From positions 1 through 10,079 of the forward strand of contig CALVFC010000042.1 in the NCBI GenBank assembly GCA_944326735.1: DNA of 10,079 nucleotides, in the 5' to 3' direction. The notes under the pieces were generated by a model. It was not told where the DNA came from. It saw only the letters and a list, made by a program, of their open reading frames with translations, and ran no database searches. The stretch is from an uncultured Limosilactobacillus sp. Its GTDB lineage: Bacteria > Bacillota > Bacilli > Lactobacillales > Lactobacillaceae. Position 1 is the stretch's first letter; every line of letters begins with the position of its first letter. Position numbers and translations under genes: made by a program. Shown here one piece after another: positions 6,763 to 10,079 of the stretch.

Positions 6763-7788
6763 TTAGAACCGTTGAACACAAACAGGTTCAGGACAGTGAA
6801 CATCTTTTTGCAACAAGGTCAGTTTACCAGTTTCAGCATCACGCTTATAGAGCGTCAGATTATCAGAATTTTGGTTAGATGCTAACAAGTATGATTCGTC
6901 GGCACTGAGGTTGAAGTCCCGTGGGAAGTCACCTTCAGTGGAGATGGATTGAATGTGTTTGACGGTGAAGTCAGGTTGAATTGCGAAGACGGCCATCGTG
7001 TTTTCACCACGATTGGAAGTGTAGATGAACTTTCCATCTGAAGAAAGTCGAATGGCAGCAGCACCATTATGACTAGTCCAGTCAGCAGGAATTGTCTTGA
7101 TGGTTTGAACATGACTAAATGTTCCATCACTGGCGTTGTACTTCAGGACTTCCAACTTACTGCTAAGTTCGCCCAGCAGGTAAGCATACTTGCCATTTGG
7201 ATGGAAGGCAATGTGACGGGAACCAAAACCGTCTTCAGACTTGTAACGAGAAACGGCAGTTAATTTGCCATCGTCAGAGACATCGTAGACGACAACAAGG
7301 TCCATCCCCAAGTCACATACAACTAACCGCTTGTCGGGAGTGAGGTCGGCAAAGTGGACATGTGGACTGTCTTGTTCAGGCTGGGGACCGGTTGCTCCTT
7401 GGTGGAGAACTGAGTCAGTTTGGGTTAAGGTGTGATCAGGATTAATCCGGAAGACATCCACCTTAGCGGTGTGGTAGTTGGCGCTGTACAACAGGTGACG
7501 TTCTTCATCCAGACCAACGTATGCAGGAGGAGCACCAGCGGCTAAGACTTTGCTCAACATCTTGGCGTTGTCGTCTTGAAGCGAGTATGAAGCAACTCCA
7601 CCTTGATCATCAATTTGCTTAACGGCGTAAACGGTCTTATCTGAACCAACTTGTAAATAAGCTGGCTTCTGTGAAGGAACGGCTAATTCAACCTTGGTAA
7701 TCTTACCGGCGTCATCATCTAAGGTAACCTTATACATCCCTTTACTATCTTTTTTGGTATAGGTACCAATCAAAAATTGTTCAGTCAA
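6763..7788 (-). CDS. pgl: Lactonase-family beta-propeller protein, probable 6-phosphogluconolactonase
   Basis: This 341-residue protein belongs to the seven-bladed beta-propeller lactonase family (YbhE/Pgl type), whose E. coli member hydrolyses 6-phosphogluconolactone to 6-phosphogluconate. The start FLIGTYTKKDSKGMYK (5-20) is typical. SPHVHFADLTPDKR (141-154) with CDLGMD (158-163), GSRHIAFHPNGKYAYLLGEL (189-208) and DFPRDFNLSADESYLLASNQ (287-306) mark successive blades and the conserved His/Arg residues. No signal peptide is visible, so it should be cytoplasmic. The chosen start is TTG at 7788-7786: AAAGGAGG (7805-7798) lies 9 bases upstream, and a longer frame would carry the ribosome binding site inside the gene. 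In a heterofermentative lactobacillus it would act before the phosphoketolase step; that is inference, and other lactones are possible substrates. It stands alone on the minus strand. Confidence 0.82.
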   Translation of the reverse strand: MTEQFLIGTYTKKDSKGMYKVTLDDDAGKITKVELAVPSQKPAYLQVGSDKTVYAVKQIDDQGGVASYSLQDDNAKMLSKVLAAGAPPAYVGLDEERHLLYSANYHTAKVDVFRINPDHTLTQTDSVLHQGATGPQPEQDSPHVHFADLTPDKRLVVCDLGMDLVVVYDVSDDGKLTAVSRYKSEDGFGSRHIAFHPNGKYAYLLGELSSKLEVLKYNASDGTFSHVQTIKTIPADWTSHNGAAAIRLSSDGKFIYTSNRGENTMAVFAIQPDFTVKHIQSISTEGDFPRDFNLSADESYLLASNQNSDNLTLYKRDAETGKLTLLQKDVHCPEPVCVQRF

Positions 7789-7797
7789 AATGAACAG

Positions 7798-7805
7798 CCT
7801 CCTTT
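7798..7805 (-). promoter_or_regulatory. Ribosome binding site fixing the TTG start of the lactonase gene
   Basis: AAAGGAGG on the minus strand lies 9 bases before TTG 7788-7786. The nearest upstream in-frame ATG would encode this site as Gln-Arg-Arg, so the shorter start is favoured. Confidence 0.75.
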
Positions 7806-7831
7806 GAAAATGCTTACTTATATGATAACAA

Positions 7832-7858
7832 TTCACATGCACTAATTCTAGCTATGAT
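7832..7858 (+). promoter_or_regulatory. Candidate promoter for rlmA
   Basis: TTCACA (7832-7837) and TATGAT (7853-7858) each match consensus at 5 of 6 positions, but the spacer is only 15 bases, so this is tentative. It lies in the 107-base gap between the divergent lactonase and rlmA genes. No convincing promoter was found for the lactonase gene in the same gap. Confidence 0.3.
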
Positions 7859-7895
7859 ACACTGTTAATTAGAAATTATCGAAGGAGAAAGAATA

Positions 7896-8750
7896 TTGAA
7901 GAAAATTGATCGGGCCAAACAGTTTGTCAACGACCATATGGAAATGTTTCGCTGTCCAGTATGCCACGCAACTCTTGAAAAAATTGTTGGCACTAGTGTA
8001 GTCTGTCACAATCACCATGTTATTGACTTCAACAAACACGGTTACCTGCACTTGCTCAATAACAATGGTGGTACTGAGTATGACCGGCAGATGTTTGTTG
8101 ATCGTCGTCAATTATTATCTGCGGGATTGTTTAAACCGATTATTCACCAAATAGCCGCTGGCTTACCGGTAAGGCCTCTCCAAATTCTGGATGTTGGTAC
8201 AGGTGAGGGAACCCCTCTTATGCAGTTAGCCGGGCAGCGTCATCAGCAGGCGGACACACTGGTGGGCTTTGACATCGCTAAGTCCGGGATCCAATTAGCC
8301 ACTCAGTTGTCGTTTAACGGTTTCTTTTGCATTGCTGACCTCCGCAATTTGCCGTTTGCTGACGCCAGCTTTAACGTGGTCATGGAACTATTTTCGCCTT
8401 CAGACTATCAGGAGTTTGAACGGGTCATTGCTCCAGGTGGCGAACTGATTAAGATTATTCCCAATGCTAACTACCTAATTGAACTGCGTCACTTGTTATA
8501 TGGGCAGGATGATCGTCACTACCACTATGACAACCAGCGGGTATTAGACCTCTTTATGCAACATTACCCAACGGCGACGGTGACTCCCGTCCGGTATCAT
8601 TTTACCGTACCTAACGGGCTCCAAAAGGCATTAATAGGTATGACTCCTCTTCATTGGGGGAAGGGAGCGGCTCAATTGAGCGACGATGACTTGCATCAAA
8701 TAACGTCGGTGACGGTGGATGTTAGCATGTTGCGGGCAAAAATTTCATAA
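7896..8750 (+). CDS. rlmA: RlmA-family 23S rRNA (guanine-N1)-methyltransferase
   Basis: This 284-residue SAM-dependent enzyme is predicted to methylate N1 of a guanine in the hairpin 35 region of 23S rRNA. E. coli RlmA acts on G745, and the Gram-positive TlrB/RlmA(II) type acts on G748, which affects tylosin sensitivity. An N-terminal zinc site shows Cys20-x2-Cys23 (FRCPVCHATL) and Cys37-x3-His41, followed by the family stretch DFNKHGYLHLL (44-54). The Rossmann-like domain has ILDVGTGEGTP (97-107) as the SAM-binding loop and GFDIAKSGIQLA (124-135). FSPSDYQEFERVIAPGGELI (166-185) and IGMTPLHW (247-254) complete the family pattern. The start is TTG 7896 with GAAGGAG (7881-7887) 8 bases upstream; no ATG at a comparable position precedes the zinc site. 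G748 specificity is expected for a Firmicute but not shown. Confidence 0.9.
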   Translation: MKKIDRAKQFVNDHMEMFRCPVCHATLEKIVGTSVVCHNHHVIDFNKHGYLHLLNNNGGTEYDRQMFVDRRQLLSAGLFKPIIHQIAAGLPVRPLQILDVGTGEGTPLMQLAGQRHQQADTLVGFDIAKSGIQLATQLSFNGFFCIADLRNLPFADASFNVVMELFSPSDYQEFERVIAPGGELIKIIPNANYLIELRHLLYGQDDRHYHYDNQRVLDLFMQHYPTATVTPVRYHFTVPNGLQKALIGMTPLHWGKGAAQLSDDDLHQITSVTVDVSMLRAKIS

Positions 8751-8773
8751 AAAGATTGTCAATTCAGTATAAA
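8744..8773 (+). promoter_or_regulatory. Candidate promoter for the trmL leader
   Basis: TTCATA (8744-8749) overlaps the rlmA stop; after 18 bases comes TATAAA (8768-8773). Transcription would begin near 8780, at the outer arm of the structured leader. A rival is TTGTCA (8756-8761), 17 bases, TAAAGT (8779-8784), which would start inside that arm. Neither is strong, and read-through from rlmA is possible. Confidence 0.33.
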
Positions 8774-8854
8774 AGTGCTAAAGTACTTTATGAGAAATCG
8801 TTTGACAATTGACATCGAACAGTGTCGTTGGTAATTGTCAAAGAGTACTTCACT
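8774..8854 (+). promoter_or_regulatory. Structured leader region upstream of trmL (possible 23S-methyl-type RNA element)
   Basis: Nested complementary segments predict one long hairpin. AGTG (8774-8777) pairs with CACT (8851-8854), AAGTACT (8781-8787) with AGTACTT (8844-8850), and a perfect 10-bp pair TTTGACAATT (8801-8810) with AATTGTCAAA (8833-8842). GACA (8811-8814) with TGTC (8823-8826) closes an 8-base loop. A 13-base internal strand (8788-8800) sits on the 5' side only. A terminator follows at once, and trmL after that, which suggests a cis-acting leader or an attenuated small RNA. The described 23S-methyl RNA motif of Lactobacillales lies upstream of genes annotated as rRNA methyltransferases, a label SpoU/TrmL-type genes often carried, so this could be a member; I could not compare it. 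A protein-binding operator on the inverted repeat is the alternative. Confidence 0.6.
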
Positions 8855-8898
8855 AAAGCAGCGTTTCGCCGTGCCAACACCGAGACCCTGCTTTTTTT
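8855..8898 (+). terminator. Terminator hairpin in the trmL leader
   Basis: AAAGCAG (8855-8861) pairs with CTGCTTT (8888-8894), then after a C-C mismatch GTTTCG (8863-8868) pairs with CGAGAC (8881-8886, one G-U). GTG (8871-8873) with CAC (8878-8880) caps it with the loop CCAA and a CC bulge. Seven T follow (8892-8898). It stands 19 bases before the trmL start, so it either ends rlmA transcription or acts as an attenuator. Confidence 0.85.
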
Positions 8899-8917
8899 AT
8901 TTGTTTAAGGAGAATTA

Positions 8918-9433
8918 ATGGCTATGACTAATCATATTGTCTTGTTTGAACCACTGTTTCCGGCTAATACTGGTAACATTGCCCGGACCTGTGCGGGAAC
9001 AAATACGGAGCTCCATTTGATTAAACCACTGGGCTTTTCCACTGATGATAAACACATGAAGCGGGCCGGTCTCGATTATTGGGATAAGGTTAAAATTACT
9101 TACCATGATGATCTCCAGCAGTTCGTGTCCACTGTTCCAGACTTGTCCAAGCTTTACCTCGTGTCAAAGTTTGCTCGCCGGGACTACACTGATGTTGATT
9201 ACACTTTACCCGGTGACCACTACTTCTTGTTTGGTAAGGAGACCACCGGATTACCGGAAGAGTTTATGCGGCGATACCCAGATAACGCCATTCGTATTCC
9301 GCAAAACGATAATAACATCCGGGCACTTAATTTATCGAACAGTGCCGCAATTGTGATTTATGAAGCCCTTCGTCAACAGAGTTTTCCTAATCTTGCCCGC
9401 GTCCACACTTATCATTTTGATAAGCTTAAATAG
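8918..9433 (+). CDS. trmL: TrmL, tRNA (cytidine/uridine-34-2'-O)-methyltransferase
   Basis: This 171-residue SPOUT-class enzyme transfers a methyl group from SAM to the 2'-OH of the wobble base 34; in E. coli TrmL the targets are two tRNA-Leu isoacceptors. It was formerly often annotated as CspR or an SpoU rRNA methylase. All three SPOUT motifs are visible: EPLFPANTGNIARTC (11-25) with the key Asn17 and Arg23, FLFGKETTGLPEE (103-115), and RIPQNDNNIRALNLSNSAAI (126-145), which forms the trefoil knot and SAM pocket. The length suits the minimal TrmL subfamily without an extra RNA-binding domain. AAGGAG (8907-8912) is 5 bases before ATG 8918 and 11 before ATG 8924, so either may be used; most relatives begin MTNHIVLFEP, equal to the second. 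It follows a structured leader with a terminator and precedes ftsK closely. Confidence 0.93.
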   Translation: MAMTNHIVLFEPLFPANTGNIARTCAGTNTELHLIKPLGFSTDDKHMKRAGLDYWDKVKITYHDDLQQFVSTVPDLSKLYLVSKFARRDYTDVDYTLPGDHYFLFGKETTGLPEEFMRRYPDNAIRIPQNDNNIRALNLSNSAAIVIYEALRQQSFPNLARVHTYHFDKLK

Positions 9434-9448
9434 TGAGGTGAAAAAATT

Positions 9449-10079
9449 TTGGCACAACGTAAGAAAACTTCGCGGAAGCGTCGCCGCTCAAGTAAAACTA
9501 AACAGCAACACCGCTTAGTTGATAATTTACTAGGGATAATTGTTAGCCTAGTAATGCTCGTTGGGCTTTTCAAGCTGGGAGCATTAGGGATGTTTGTCCT
9601 GAACTGCTTCAAACTGCTTGTTGGTGAGTCTGCCGATGTGGCAATGGTGCTTGTGCTGTTGTTAGGCCTCTGCTTTACCTTCTATGCCCGGTGGCCGCAT
9701 TTAAAATGGCGCTGGGTGGTCGGGGGACTGATTACTTATGCAGGTGCCTTGATTTGGTTGCATGCTCTCATGTTCCGCCACCTTAACTTGCACGCTAATT
9801 ACACGGCAGTCACCTGGAACCACTTAAGTAAAATGATGTTTGAAGGGGATGCCGGTACCGCTGTCGGTGGTGGAATGCTGGGTGCTTACTTATACAGTGG
9901 CTCAACGGCGCTAGTCAGTCAGACGGGTAGTATGTACCTGGCGTGGATTCTGATCATTGCTGGGGTTATTGTCTTCTTCTCATTGCCATGGCGTACTTTC
10001 CTGATTAAGGTTGGACAGTGGCTGCAAAAAATTCCGGTCTTGTTCAATCGCGCGAAAGAACGAACACGGGACCTGCAAT
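9449..10079 (+). CDS. ftsK: FtsK/SpoIIIE-family DNA translocase, N-terminal part (3' end outside window)
   Basis: The first 210 codons are present. A strongly basic N-terminus (residues 2-22, QRKKTSRKRRR) is followed by hydrophobic segments at about 27-51, 63-80, 89-108, 133-152 and 158-178. This is the membrane-anchor layout of FtsK/SpoIIIE, which sits at the division septum and pumps chromosomal DNA through an ATPase motor. After the last segment comes a soluble charged stretch (RAKERTRDLQ) where the variable linker begins. The RecA-like motor and the gamma DNA-reading domain would lie beyond the window and cannot be confirmed. The start is TTG 9449, with GAGGTG (9435-9440) 8 bases upstream and only 15 bases after trmL; no ATG is available at the right distance. 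The trmL-ftsK pairing supports the call, and the two genes are probably co-transcribed. Confidence 0.85.
   Translation, partial: MAQRKKTSRKRRRSSKTKQQHRLVDNLLGIIVSLVMLVGLFKLGALGMFVLNCFKLLVGESADVAMVLVLLLGLCFTFYARWPHLKWRWVVGGLITYAGALIWLHALMFRHLNLHANYTAVTWNHLSKMMFEGDAGTAVGGGMLGAYLYSGSTALVSQTGSMYLAWILIIAGVIVFFSLPWRTFLIKVGQWLQKIPVLFNRAKERTRDLQ

Noticed and set aside
8802..8837. Two perfect -35-like TTGACA boxes (8802-8807 and 8809-8814) as a trmL promoter
   Set aside because: No acceptable -10 box lies 16-18 bases downstream of either one. They are better explained as an arm of the inverted repeat.
8751..8917. T-box riboswitch before trmL
   Set aside because: The leader has no T-box sequence (AGGGTGGNACC-type) and no specifier-loop layout, and the gene is not an aminoacyl-tRNA synthetase or amino acid gene.

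Overview
The window reads as a chromosomal housekeeping segment of a low-to-mid GC Lactobacillaceae bacterium. MecA, RelQ, C69 dipeptidase and YjbH-like sequences of lactobacillus type, strong AGGAGG ribosome binding sites and TTG starts all point there. A heterofermentative genus such as Limosilactobacillus is my best guess, made from the look of the proteins and not from any search. I see no mobile element, CRISPR array, tRNA, rRNA or prophage gene, and no stretch over 300 bases lacks a gene.

Left part (1-4327): the 3' end of spx and its terminator; mecA (ClpC adaptor) with its own promoter and terminator; coiA (competence nuclease-like protein); a C69-family dipeptidase; then, on the minus strand, a short YjbH-like thioredoxin-fold protein (predicted ClpXP adaptor for Spx). 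The dipeptidase and yjbH converge on a shared two-way terminator.

Middle part (4328-6745): a compact plus-strand operon of relQ (small alarmone synthetase), nadK (NAD kinase) and an RluA/RluD-family pseudouridine synthase. The ribosome binding site of nadK overlaps the relQ stop, and the synthase gene overlaps nadK by 11 bases. The operon ends in a terminator whose loop contains the last stop codon. Gene order from spx to the synthase follows the Bacillus subtilis spx-mecA-yjbF(coiA)-yjbG(pepF)-yjbH-yjbM(relQ)-yjbN(nadK)-yjbO cluster, with several genes missing and an unrelated peptidase in the pepF position.

Right part (6763-10079): a minus-strand lactonase-type beta-propeller protein (probable 6-phosphogluconolactonase); divergent from it rlmA (23S rRNA guanine-N1 methyltransferase); a 167-base intergenic region with a strongly structured predicted leader RNA ending in a terminator; trmL (tRNA wobble 2'-O-methyltransferase); and the first 210 codons of ftsK/spoIIIE.

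Themes are regulated proteolysis (Spx, MecA, YjbH), stress nucleotide and NADP synthesis (RelQ, NadK), and RNA modification (pseudouridine synthase, RlmA, TrmL). The least explained element is the structured leader upstream of trmL. It may belong to the described 23S-methyl RNA motif of Lactobacillales, but I could not test this. I found no clearly new multi-gene system.
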